Assembly (NCBI GenBank): GCA_003559755.1
Contig: PWKM01000008.1
Span: 1 to 14,395, forward strand
Direction of reading: 5' to 3'
Length of the DNA stretch: 14,395 bases
From: Planctomycetota bacterium
GTDB lineage: Bacteria > Planctomycetota > PUPC01
Position 1 is the first letter of the stretch. Every line of letters begins with the position of its first letter. This document shows, piece by piece, positions 1 to 7,820 of this stretch. The notes below the pieces were generated by a model, which searched no databases, was not told the origin of the DNA, and saw only the letters and a list, made by a program, of their open reading frames with translations. A program made the translations under genes and the position numbers.

Positions 1-767
1 ACCAGGGCCTCGGTGTCGATGATCGCGCCCCGGGCCGTGTTGACCAGCACGGCCCCGTCCTTCATCCCCGCCAGAATATCAGCGTCCACGATGTGGTGGT
101 TCTTGGGCGTCTTGGATGCGTGGATGGAGACGACATCGTTCGCGGCGTACAAATTCGCCAGGTCTTCCTCGCGGGCGACGCCCAGTTCTTCGAACACCTC
201 GTCGGGGCAGTGGGGCGAGAACGCCGAGATGTCGCAGTCGAACGGGGCGAGCAGCCGGACGAATTCCTGGGCGATGACCCCCAGCCCGTGGAGCCCGACG
301 CTCCGTCCGAACAAGCTGGCGCTCTCGAACTCGCCGGCCCCCCATCCGCCGTCGTCGAGCAGGCGGACGTACCCGCTCACTTTCCGCAGGCAGGCGAGGG
401 TCATCATCAGCGAGGCCTCGGCCACGGTCGGTGCGGGCAGGCGGCCCCAGTTCGACACCAGCAGGCCCGTGGCGAGCACGTCGCGGTCAACATAGTTCCG
501 AACCGTCCCGGCGCAGTGGCACATATACTTCAGGTCGGGGCTGGCTCGGTAGGCCTCCATAGTGAGGGTCGGCGAACCCCATCCGGTGACCACGATCTCG
601 GGCCGGGCGGCCCGGATGGCCTCGACGTAGGTCGCCTGTGGGCCGTCCGCCTTCTTCAGGTCATCGCGCTTGACCACATCGCCGAGTTCCCGGATTCTCG
701 CCTCGGTCTCGGGCGTGATGACTTCCGGATAATTGTCCTTCGTTACCGCCAGCAGAATCTTCTTCAT
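1..767 (-). CDS. D-isomer specific 2-hydroxyacid dehydrogenase, C-terminus cut by window edge
   Basis: NAD-dependent D-2-hydroxyacid dehydrogenase (phosphoglycerate / glyoxylate / lactate dehydrogenase superfamily), presumably cytoplasmic, reducing a 2-keto acid or oxidising a D-2-hydroxy acid; the substrate cannot be told. 255 residues are visible. The nucleotide-binding loop GLGVIA lies at residues 161-166, with Ala where many members have the third Gly. The family signature follows: SIHASKTP, then NTARG with catalytic Arg246. The catalytic Glu and His that normally come next are off the left edge. The segment VSNWG...PTVAE (about 104-117) resembles the 'hydroxyacid dehydrogenase' subtype common in planctomycetes and relatives (recalled, not searched). 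Two in-frame ATGs exist, at 773 and 767. GGAGG at 778-774 abuts the first but sits 6 bases from the second, so 767 is chosen. It lies downstream of gltB on the same strand, 341 bases away, and probably has its own promoter. Confidence 0.9.
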   Translation of the reverse strand, partial: MKKILLAVTKDNYPEVITPETEARIRELGDVVKRDDLKKADGPQATYVEAIRAARPEIVVTGWGSPTLTMEAYRASPDLKYMCHCAGTVRNYVDRDVLATGLLVSNWGRLPAPTVAEASLMMTLACLRKVSGYVRLLDDGGWGAGEFESASLFGRSVGLHGLGVIAQEFVRLLAPFDCDISAFSPHCPDEVFEELGVAREEDLANLYAANDVVSIHASKTPKNHHIVDADILAGMKDGAVLVNTARGAIIDTEAL

Positions 768-807
768 CGTCATCCTCCAGTTCGGGTAGCGTCGTATTCA
801 CAATCAC

Positions 808-836
808 AGGATGCGGCAGTCGAGTGCGGCTGTCAA
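808..836 (-). promoter_or_regulatory. Candidate sigma70 promoter for the hydroxyacid dehydrogenase
   Basis: A perfect -35 hexamer TTGACA (836-831) is followed, after 17 bases, by CATCCT (813-808). The -10 matches TATAAT at only three positions but keeps the important second A and final T. Transcription would begin about 35 bases before the start codon at 767. The weak -10 keeps confidence low. Confidence 0.4.
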
Positions 837-878
837 CCCTCGCAGCATTTTGATAGCGTCAAATAACGTATTCGATGC

Positions 879-906
879 AGGATATGTTTCTCTCCAGGAC
901 TTTCAA
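879..906 (-). promoter_or_regulatory. Second candidate promoter upstream of the hydroxyacid dehydrogenase
   Basis: TTGAAA (906-901), a 16-base spacer and TATCCT (884-879) form a plausible sigma70-type pair in the AT-richest part of the gap, facing the dehydrogenase. It would give a leader of about 105 bases. It may be an alternative or tandem start to the pair at 836-808. Confidence 0.3.
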
Positions 907-1054
907 TGGCTCGTTCCATAGAGCTTCCAGGTCAGGGAACCTTGGCCCGCCGGTTCGGTCGGGCCGGAGTCGATGATCGCGACATTCCGCCATGTCGTCC
1001 CGGCTTCAGGGCGGGCCGGTTCTGATCGATCTCGTACAACCGTTTCCGCACTCT

Positions 1055-1073
1055 CCGACAGGCCGCCTGTTGG
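1055..1073 (-). terminator. Weak terminator-like hairpin after gltB
   Basis: Read on the minus strand, 36-54 bases past the gltB stop, CCAACAGG and CCTGTCGG pair (7 of 8 positions) across a CGG loop. No U-tract follows, so it is at best a pause or 3'-end-protecting hairpin rather than a classical intrinsic terminator. Confidence 0.25.
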
Positions 1074-1108
1074 TTCCGGGCGTGTGTGCTCGGGGAGCCC
1101 CGTTCGGA

Positions 1109-4100
1109 TCAATCCTTGAAGACCTCCTCGGTCGCCGAGACGGTCTCGTCCCCCACGTCTTCCGCGCCTCTCATCCTTTCAAGCGACCTGCGATATTCGA
1201 TGGGCATCACTTTCACGAACATGGGCAGGCAGGTGTTCCGGTTGTCCAGGATCATCTGCGCCCGGTCGCTGCCGGTCTCGCGGAGGTAGGTCTCCAGCAG
1301 GTTCAAAAGGAGTTCGCGGTCCTCCGGATGCCAGACGCTTTCGAGGTCCACCATATCGAGATTGCAGCGGGTCTCGAACAGGTCGGACTCGTCGTAGACA
1401 TATGCCACGCCGCCGCTCATCCCGGCCGCGAAATTGTATCCGGTCCGGCCCAGCACAGCGACAGCCCCGCCGGTCATGTATTCGCATCCGTGGTCACCGA
1501 CGCCCTCGACGACGGCGACCGCACCGCTGTTCCGCACGGCGAAGCGCTCGCCCGCGATGCCCCGCACATACAGCTCGCCGCCGGTCGCCCCGTACAGGGC
1601 GACGTTGCCGATGATGACATTCTGGTGTGAGGCGAACGTGGCGTCTGCGGGCGGAACGATTGTGAGTTTGCCGCCCGACAACCCCTTGCCCACGTAGTCG
1701 TTGGCGTCGCCCTCGAGCCGGATACTGACGCCGCGAGCAAGGAACGCGCCGAGACTCTGGCCAGCCGAACCGGTCAGCGAGATACGGATGGTGCCGGGAG
1801 CAAGCGTCTCGCCGCCGAGGCGGGTGACGATCTCGCCGCTGAGGCGAGTTCCGATGGTCCGATCGACGTTCCGTACCGGTAATTTGATGTCCACGGGCCG
1901 GCCATCTTTCAGCGCCGGCTCGGCTGCACGGAGAATTTCGTCGTCGACGGGTGAGCTGATGTTGTGCTCTTGTCCGATCGTGCAGTGTCGTTCGCCCGTG
2001 CCGCCCGTCGCCACCAGCGGGCTGAAATCGAGGTGCTGCGCCTTGATATGATCAGGCCGTCGGCTCACGTCCAGCCGGTCGGAGCGGCCGACCATCTCGT
2101 CCACGGCCCTGAACCCCATCTCGGCCATCTGTTCGCGCAGGTCTTGGGCAATGAACCTCAGGAAGCGCTCGACGTATTCGGGTCGTCCCTTGAACCGTTT
2201 CCGCCGCTCCTCGTCCTGAGTGGCGATACCGACAGGACAGGTGTTCAAGTGGCATTTTCGGTCCATCACACAGCCGAGGGCGACCAACAGCACGGTCCCG
2301 AACCCCCATTCCTCGGCCCCGAGCAGGGCTGCGATGGCGAGATCGCGCCCGGTGCGCAACTGCCCGTCGACCTGAACGCGAATCCGGTTGCGCAACCGGT
2401 TCTGGAGCAGCGTCTGGTGTGTTTCGGCGAGCCCCAATTCCCAGGGGATTCCGGTGTGTTTGATCGCGGTCAGTGGTGAGGCCCCGGTCCCGCCATCATG
2501 TCCGGCAATCAGCACCATGTCGGCCCGGGCCTTGGCTACGCCGGCGGCGATGGTCCCAACGCCTGCCTCCGATGCCAATTTGACCGACACCCTTGCGTTG
2601 GGGTTGGCGGCCTTCAGGTCGTGGATCAGTTGGGCGATGTCTTCAATCGAGTATATGTCGTGGTGCGGCGGGGGCGAAATCAGCGTAACCCCCGTCTGCG
2701 TGTGCCGGATGCGTGCGATCTCGTCGCTGACCTTGTGCCCCGGCAATTGCCCGCCCTCTCCCGGCTTCGCGCCCTGGGCAATCTTGATCTGGAGTTCGTC
2801 GCCGCCCATCAGATACTCGATGGTCACGCCGAACCGGCCGGAAGCAATCTGCCGGGTCCTCGAGCGCCGGCTGTCCCCGTTGGCCAGCGGCTGGTCGCGC
2901 TCCGGCGCCTCGCCGCCTTCCCCCGAGTTGCTGCGGGCACCGAGTCGATTGAACGCAATGGCGATGGTCTCGTGCGTTTCCCGGCTGATCGACCCCAATG
3001 ACATTGCGGCCCCGGCGAAGCGCGAGCAGATGCTCTCCACGGACTCGACCTCGTCAATGGGCACCGGATTGCCGGGCTTGCACCGGAACGAGCTGCGCAG
3101 TGTGATAAATCCGTTGGACTGCTCGTTCGTCAGATTCGCGTATTTCCTGAATATCGCGTAATCATTCCGCCGCGTCGCCTGCTGGAGAGTGCGGATTGCC
3201 TCGGCCGACCACAGGTGCGGCTCGCCGCCGACCTGATGATGGTAGGCATTGCCGACATCCAGCAGGTCCTCCGGCCGGCCGGTCTCGGGGAATGCCCGCT
3301 GATGCCGGGCCAACGCCTCCCGGGCGATCTCGGGCAGTCCGATCCCGCCGATCGGCGAGACCGTACCGGAGAAATGCGTGTCCACCAGATCGCGGTCGAG
3401 CCCCACCGCCTCGAATATCTGCGAGCCGAAAAAGCTTCGGATGGTCGAGATGCCCATTCGACTGAAGGTCTTTAGCAGCCCCTTCTTGACCGCTGTGATG
3501 TACGAGTCGGTCGCGTCTTCGGGGTGGCTTTGTGCGTCAAGCTCTCCGCTCTCGGCCATCTGGTTCACCGTTAAGAACGCCACGTGCGGACAGACGGCGT
3601 TGGCTCCGTAGCCGATGAGCAGGGCGAAGTGAATCACTTCGCGCGCCTCGCCGGTCTCTACAACCACCCAGCACTTGATCCGCAGGCCGCGCCGGATCAG
3701 GTGGTGGTGCAGTGCGGAGGTCGCCAGCAGAGCCGGAATGGGGACGAGCTTTTCACCGGCATTGCGGTCGGTAAGTATCAGGATGGTCGCCCCTTCCTCG
3801 ACGAGCCGCTCGGCCCGGGCGAGCATCTCGTTCAAGGCCGGCTCCAGCCCCACGGGGCCGGCGTCCGCCGGGAAGAGCATATCCAGCTCGCCGACGACGA
3901 TGTCCGGGTGTTTGCCCGCCCGCAGTTGCCACGCGTCTTTCGGCGTGAGAATCGGGTGGTGGAGCTTGAGCTGGCGACAGTGTTCGGGCGTTTCATCCAG
4001 CAGGTTGCGCTGTCGGCCGACAAAGCTCATCAGCGACATGACCAGAGCTTCGCGCAGCGGGTCGATGGGTGGGTTGGTCACCTGGGCGAAACGCTGCTTG

Positions 4101-5671
4101 AAATAGGCGAACAGCAGTTGGGGCCGCTCGGACAGCACTGCGAGTGCGGCGTCATTGCCCATCGAGCCGACCGCCTCCTGCCCTCGTGCAGCCATCGGCC
4201 CCAGCACCCGCTTGAGCTCTTCGCGGGTGTAGCCGAACATGTGCTGCTTGCGAAGAAGCACCTCGGGTTCCTCGGCCGAAATCTCCGATGGCATCAGCAG
4301 CCCGCGCAGCTCGACCCGGTTCTCCTTCACCCAGCGGCGGTAGGGCTTCTGCAACGAGACCTTGGTCTTGATTTCTTTGTCGGGGATGAGCCGGTTCTGC
4401 TCGAGATCGACCAACAGCATTTTCCCCGGCGGCAGCCGATGGCGGCCGAGAATCCGGTCGCCGGGTATATCCAGTGCCCCGCTCTCGGAGGCGAGCACGA
4501 CGAGGCCATCGCGGGTGATGGTATAGCGAGCGGGCCGCAGACCGTTGCGGTCGAGCTTGGCACCGACGTAGCGGCCGTCGGTGAATACGACCGCCGCAGG
4601 GCCGTCCCACGGCTCCATAATCGCGGCGTGATATTCATAGAATGCCCGGCGGGCCGGGCCGAGCACATACCGATCGCCCCACGCCCCAGGCAGCATCATC
4701 AGTGCGGCGTGCGGGAGTGACCGGCCACCCATCACCAGCAGTTCGAGTACGTTGTCCAGCATCGCCGAGTCACTTCCGCCCCCGACGATCACCGGCTTGA
4801 TCTTCTCGATGTCCAACCCAGGGTAGTTCGACGCGAGGCCCGGCTCGCGAGAACGCATGCGGCTGGCGTTGCCGTGCAGAGTGTTGATCTCGCCGTTGTG
4901 TGCCAGCATCCGGAATGGCTGTGCCAGGGCCCACGTGGGGAACGTGTTCGTGCTGTATCGCTGGTGTACGAGGGCAAAACTGCCGGCAAATTGCTCGTGC
5001 ATCAGGTCCGGGTAGAACCGGCCGAGCTCCGAGCCGACGAGCATGCCCTTGTACACGACGGTCTGTGTGCTCAAGCTGGCCACGAAGAACTGCTTGGCGT
5101 CGTCACGTTTCGCGACCGCTTTTTCGACGAGGCGGCGGATGACGTAGAGTTTTCTCTCGAACGCCCAGGCGGGCACATCTGCCCGGTCGAGAACAACCTG
5201 CTTGATCCTTGGCAGATTGACGCGGGCGAGCTCACCGAGGACCGTCGAGTCGATCGGCACGTCGCGCCAGCCGAGCACGTCGCATCCTTCATCGACCGCG
5301 ATAGAATCGAACGTACGGATGCATTCCTCGATGGTTGCCTCGTCCGCCGGGAGGAAGACCATTCCGACGGCATAGTCGCCCAGATTGGGCAGTTTCAAAT
5401 CGAGTTCGCTGCGAAAGAACGCGTCGGGCAGCTCGAGCAGCAGCCCCGCTCCGTCGCCGGTCGCCCGGTCGCCGCCGAGCGCCCCGCGATGTTCGAGACT
5501 CGCCAGCACTTGAACGGCATCGCGGACCACCTCATGCCGGGGCCGGGCATCGAGGTGTGCGACGAAGCCCACGCCGCAACTGTCATGCTCGAATTCAGGG
5601 CGGTAAAGACCTCGACCTACATTTGCCCCATGCGTTCGGGAATTCCTGTTGTCAGTTTCTTGTCGTGCCAT
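1109..5671 (-). CDS. gltB: Glutamate synthase, large (alpha) subunit
   Basis: Catalyses glutamine + 2-oxoglutarate to two glutamates in cytoplasmic ammonia assimilation, normally with a GltD small subunit supplying electrons from NAD(P)H. The product is about 1520 residues, a normal length. Domains in order: class II glutamine amidotransferase, whose nucleophile is Cys32 in HDSCGVGF after a short propeptide; the central domain; the FMN/2-oxoglutarate barrel (GDELQIKIAQGAKPGEGGQ and GHDGGTGASP); the 3Fe-4S motif with Cys1134, Cys1140 and Cys1145 (C-x5-C-x4-C); and the C-terminal GXGXG beta-helix. The frame stays open 47 codons upstream to a GTG at 5812, but that extension is not GltB-like and contains the best promoter. 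The ATG at 5671 places Cys32 as the family expects, although its Shine-Dalgarno (GGAAGG directly abutting) is poor. All key residues examined are intact. No gltD is in the window. Confidence 0.97.
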   Translation of the reverse strand: MARQETDNRNSRTHGANVGRGLYRPEFEHDSCGVGFVAHLDARPRHEVVRDAVQVLASLEHRGALGGDRATGDGAGLLLELPDAFFRSELDLKLPNLGDYAVGMVFLPADEATIEECIRTFDSIAVDEGCDVLGWRDVPIDSTVLGELARVNLPRIKQVVLDRADVPAWAFERKLYVIRRLVEKAVAKRDDAKQFFVASLSTQTVVYKGMLVGSELGRFYPDLMHEQFAGSFALVHQRYSTNTFPTWALAQPFRMLAHNGEINTLHGNASRMRSREPGLASNYPGLDIEKIKPVIVGGGSDSAMLDNVLELLVMGGRSLPHAALMMLPGAWGDRYVLGPARRAFYEYHAAIMEPWDGPAAVVFTDGRYVGAKLDRNGLRPARYTITRDGLVVLASESGALDIPGDRILGRHRLPPGKMLLVDLEQNRLIPDKEIKTKVSLQKPYRRWVKENRVELRGLLMPSEISAEEPEVLLRKQHMFGYTREELKRVLGPMAARGQEAVGSMGNDAALAVLSERPQLLFAYFKQRFAQVTNPPIDPLREALVMSLMSFVGRQRNLLDETPEHCRQLKLHHPILTPKDAWQLRAGKHPDIVVGELDMLFPADAGPVGLEPALNEMLARAERLVEEGATILILTDRNAGEKLVPIPALLATSALHHHLIRRGLRIKCWVVVETGEAREVIHFALLIGYGANAVCPHVAFLTVNQMAESGELDAQSHPEDATDSYITAVKKGLLKTFSRMGISTIRSFFGSQIFEAVGLDRDLVDTHFSGTVSPIGGIGLPEIAREALARHQRAFPETGRPEDLLDVGNAYHHQVGGEPHLWSAEAIRTLQQATRRNDYAIFRKYANLTNEQSNGFITLRSSFRCKPGNPVPIDEVESVESICSRFAGAAMSLGSISRETHETIAIAFNRLGARSNSGEGGEAPERDQPLANGDSRRSRTRQIASGRFGVTIEYLMGGDELQIKIAQGAKPGEGGQLPGHKVSDEIARIRHTQTGVTLISPPPHHDIYSIEDIAQLIHDLKAANPNARVSVKLASEAGVGTIAAGVAKARADMVLIAGHDGGTGASPLTAIKHTGIPWELGLAETHQTLLQNRLRNRIRVQVDGQLRTGRDLAIAALLGAEEWGFGTVLLVALGCVMDRKCHLNTCPVGIATQDEERRKRFKGRPEYVERFLRFIAQDLREQMAEMGFRAVDEMVGRSDRLDVSRRPDHIKAQHLDFSPLVATGGTGERHCTIGQEHNISSPVDDEILRAAEPALKDGRPVDIKLPVRNVDRTIGTRLSGEIVTRLGGETLAPGTIRISLTGSAGQSLGAFLARGVSIRLEGDANDYVGKGLSGGKLTIVPPADATFASHQNVIIGNVALYGATGGELYVRGIAGERFAVRNSGAVAVVEGVGDHGCEYMTGGAVAVLGRTGYNFAAGMSGGVAYVYDESDLFETRCNLDMVDLESVWHPEDRELLLNLLETYLRETGSDRAQMILDNRNTCLPMFVKVMPIEYRRSLERMRGAEDVGDETVSATEEVFKD

Positions 5672-5716
5672 CCTTCCATCCGTCGAAAGGTCGTTCTCTG
5701 GTAAAATTCGCCCCAG

Positions 5717-5745
5717 TTTATAGCGACATCGGAGGCAAAATGCAA
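5717..5745 (-). promoter_or_regulatory. Candidate sigma70 promoter for gltB
   Basis: TTGCAT (5745-5740), a 17-base spacer and TATAAA (5722-5717, five of six matches to TATAAT) lie just upstream of the chosen gltB start. Transcription would begin near 5710, giving a leader of about 40 bases. The position also argues against translation from the upstream GTG at 5812. Confidence 0.5.
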
Positions 5746-5800
5746 ATGGGCCAGTTGAAAATGCTCCCCTACGCAGGTGGGTCCCGGACCGGATCCATGA

Positions 5801-5841
5801 CCTGACAACCACGACGGAAACATCGTCGTTGGCCAGTCAGG
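5801..5841. repeat. Two-part inverted repeat between the ABC operon and gltB
   Basis: An outer arm pair, CCTGAC (5801-5806) with GTCAGG (5836-5841), encloses an inner pair, ACGACG (5811-5816) with CGTCGT (5824-5829), around a 7-base loop. It is followed at once by the perfect 10-base palindrome GACGGCCGTC (5841-5850). The element lies about 135 bases past the exporter stop and about 55 bases upstream of the gltB -35. It could be a 3' hairpin of the ABC transcript (no U-tract) or a regulator binding site for gltB. The rest of the gap 5672-5975 holds only the gltB promoter and no convincing gene. Confidence 0.4.
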
Positions 5842-5975
5842 ACGGCCGTCACGCCGGGCCGATGCAATAGAAGGCAAGCGATTGCGGCACGGTTCGCAAG
5901 GTGGGTGATGCCGACTTGTTCCCCGCGGCTTCACACTCGATTGTGCGCGACCTCATTTCAGGGGTTCGGGGCCGA

Positions 5976-7820
5976 TCAAAGAGCTTCGGGGCCTCGAATG
6001 AACTCCTCGAACATGCCGGCATACGCCCCTCGTTTCGAGATCAGTGTGTCGTGGTCGCCCATCTCGACGATCCGGCCGCCCTCGATCACCAGGATGGTGT
6101 CGGCGTGGCGGATGGTTGACAGGCGATGCGCGACCACGAAGGTGGTCCGGCCCTCCATGAGCTTCCACAGTGCGTTTTGAATGATGATCTCGGTGTCTGT
6201 ATCGACGGCGCTGGTCGCCTCGTCCAGGATGAGGATGCGGGGGTTGGCGATCATCGCCCGGGTGAAGCAGATGAGCTGCCGTTCGCCGTGGCTGATCGCC
6301 CCGCCCCGTTCGCGGACATCGGTCTGGAACCCGTCGGCCAGGTTGCATATCGTGTCGTATGAGGCGAGTTCTTTGGCCGCCTCGACGGCTTCCTCCTCGG
6401 TCGCGTCGGGCCGGCCATACAGCAGGTTATCCATCACCGTGCCGGTGAACAGGAAATTCTCCTGGAGCACAATCCCCATCTGTTCGTGCAGGGATTGCTG
6501 GGTCACGTCGCGGATGTCGATGCCGTCGATGAGGATGCGGCCCTGCTGCGGCTCGTAGAACCGCGGGATGAGGTTTGTTATCGAGGTTTTGCCCGCGCCG
6601 GTGGACCCGACGAGCGCCACGATCGATCCGACCGGTGCCTCGAAGTCGATGTCCTCCAGAATCCACGGGTTGTCCGGCTCGTCGTCGTACTTGAAATAGA
6701 CGTGGTCGAAGGAGACGTGCCCCTCGATGGCGGGGATCGGTGTTGCATCCGGCTTATCGACGATGGTGGGGCTGTAGTCCATCAGTTGGACGACCCGCTC
6801 GGACGACGCCGAGGACGAGAGCAGATGGTCGTACAGGTGGGCGATCATCATGATGGGGCCGTAGATCATACCGATGTATATCATCGCGGCGGGGATGAGC
6901 CCCAGCGATATGTGGCCGGCGGTGAGGGCGTGGGCTCCGTACAGCAGCACACCGGCCCGGGCAACGCCGAACACCATGATCATCGACGGGAACGTGATGC
7001 CCCGCACGTGGGCGGCGGCCACCTGGTGGCTTCTGTATTGATCGAGCAGGTTCTGGTATTGATCCAGGTTGTGTTCCTCGCGGCCGAACGCCTGGACGAC
7101 CTGTACGCCGGTCACCTCCTCGGCGACCTGCGATGTCATCGTCGAAACCGTCTTACGGATTCGGCGATAGACCGGCAGGCCCCATTTTTCGGACACGAAC
7201 CCCGCCACCAGGACGAGAGGCGAGAACGCCACGATCAGGCCGCACAGCCGCCAGTCGTTCGAGGCGAGAATCCCGACCACGATGATAAACGAGAAGAAGC
7301 AATGGACGAAGAACAGGGGCACGAACGTAATCAGCGGCTCGAGGTTCTCGATGTCGCGGTCCAGCCGGGCGATGATCCGCCCTTGCTTCTCCCGGTCGAA
7401 GAAATCCATCGACAGCCGCTGGATGTGGCCGAACATATGGCGGCGCAGATCGTTGATCGCCTTCTCGCCCGCCCGCCGGATATACAGCCGCTGCACCATC
7501 TGGAGCACGACGTTCAATGCCACGTTCAGAGCCATCAGTGCGGACAGGACCAACAGCCCGTTCCGGGCGTGCTCGCGGGGGAGCATCTCCACGACTCCCA
7601 AGGCCCCCTCGATGCCCCGAGTCGCCGGTACGATGAACTCGTCGATGGCCATCATGAGCAGAAACGGGGTGATCGCCACAGAGGCGGCCCAGAACGCTTC
7701 GATGACGAAGGGGGCGATGATTTCGCGGCGATAGGGCTTGATAAAATGCAGAATCCGCTTGAGGGTGTGCAGCGAGGGGCGTGTCCTGGTGAACGCCTCG
7801 TCTATGTCCTGATATTTCAT
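5976..7820 (-). CDS. Heterodimeric ABC exporter, half-transporter with degenerate signature motif
   Basis: A 614-residue half-transporter: an N-terminal type IV exporter membrane domain with about six helices (roughly 35-58, 88-110, 163-186, 190-210, 275-300, 305-330), then a nucleotide-binding domain. Visible motifs: A-loop Tyr378, Walker A GSTGAGKT (405-412), Q-loop VLQENF, signature ISHGE (509-513) instead of LSGGQ, Walker B ILILDE with catalytic Glu534, and switch His565. Its intact Walker B pairs functionally with the partner's intact signature. This is the pattern of heterodimeric multidrug/lipid-type exporters such as TM287/288, BmrCD and LmrCD. It acts in the cytoplasmic membrane; the substrate is unknown. 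The ATG overlaps the stop of the upstream partner (ATGA, 7817-7820), indicating translational coupling. It is the last gene of the aminotransferase-ABC-ABC operon. Confidence 0.95.
   Translation of the reverse strand: MKYQDIDEAFTRTRPSLHTLKRILHFIKPYRREIIAPFVIEAFWAASVAITPFLLMMAIDEFIVPATRGIEGALGVVEMLPREHARNGLLVLSALMALNVALNVVLQMVQRLYIRRAGEKAINDLRRHMFGHIQRLSMDFFDREKQGRIIARLDRDIENLEPLITFVPLFFVHCFFSFIIVVGILASNDWRLCGLIVAFSPLVLVAGFVSEKWGLPVYRRIRKTVSTMTSQVAEEVTGVQVVQAFGREEHNLDQYQNLLDQYRSHQVAAAHVRGITFPSMIMVFGVARAGVLLYGAHALTAGHISLGLIPAAMIYIGMIYGPIMMIAHLYDHLLSSSASSERVVQLMDYSPTIVDKPDATPIPAIEGHVSFDHVYFKYDDEPDNPWILEDIDFEAPVGSIVALVGSTGAGKTSITNLIPRFYEPQQGRILIDGIDIRDVTQQSLHEQMGIVLQENFLFTGTVMDNLLYGRPDATEEEAVEAAKELASYDTICNLADGFQTDVRERGGAISHGERQLICFTRAMIANPRILILDEATSAVDTDTEIIIQNALWKLMEGRTTFVVAHRLSTIRHADTILVIEGGRIVEMGDHDTLISKRGAYAGMFEEFIRGPEAL

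Larger units (their letters stand above)
774..1108. other. gltB-dehydrogenase intergenic region, no convincing gene
   Basis: This gap lies between the gltB stop and the dehydrogenase start. It holds a short mismatched hairpin near the gltB end and an AT-richer stretch (about 840-906) with two promoter-like pairs facing the dehydrogenase. The only minus-strand reading frame of any length is 69 codons. It starts with TTG overlapping the gltB stop and shows no recognisable domain, so I do not call it a gene. No tRNA or recognised small RNA is visible. Confidence 0.6.

Noticed and set aside
903..1112. 69-codon minus-strand frame overlapping the gltB stop
   Set aside because: TTG start, no clear Shine-Dalgarno and no recognisable sequence features; treated as noise.
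3584..4720. 378-codon plus-strand frame inside gltB
   Set aside because: Antisense to well-conserved glutamate synthase sequence, with no recognisable domain or ribosome binding site.
5672..5812. 47-codon N-terminal extension of gltB from the GTG at 5812
   Set aside because: Does not resemble GltB, contains the best promoter, and the ATG at 5671 places the catalytic Cys at the expected distance.
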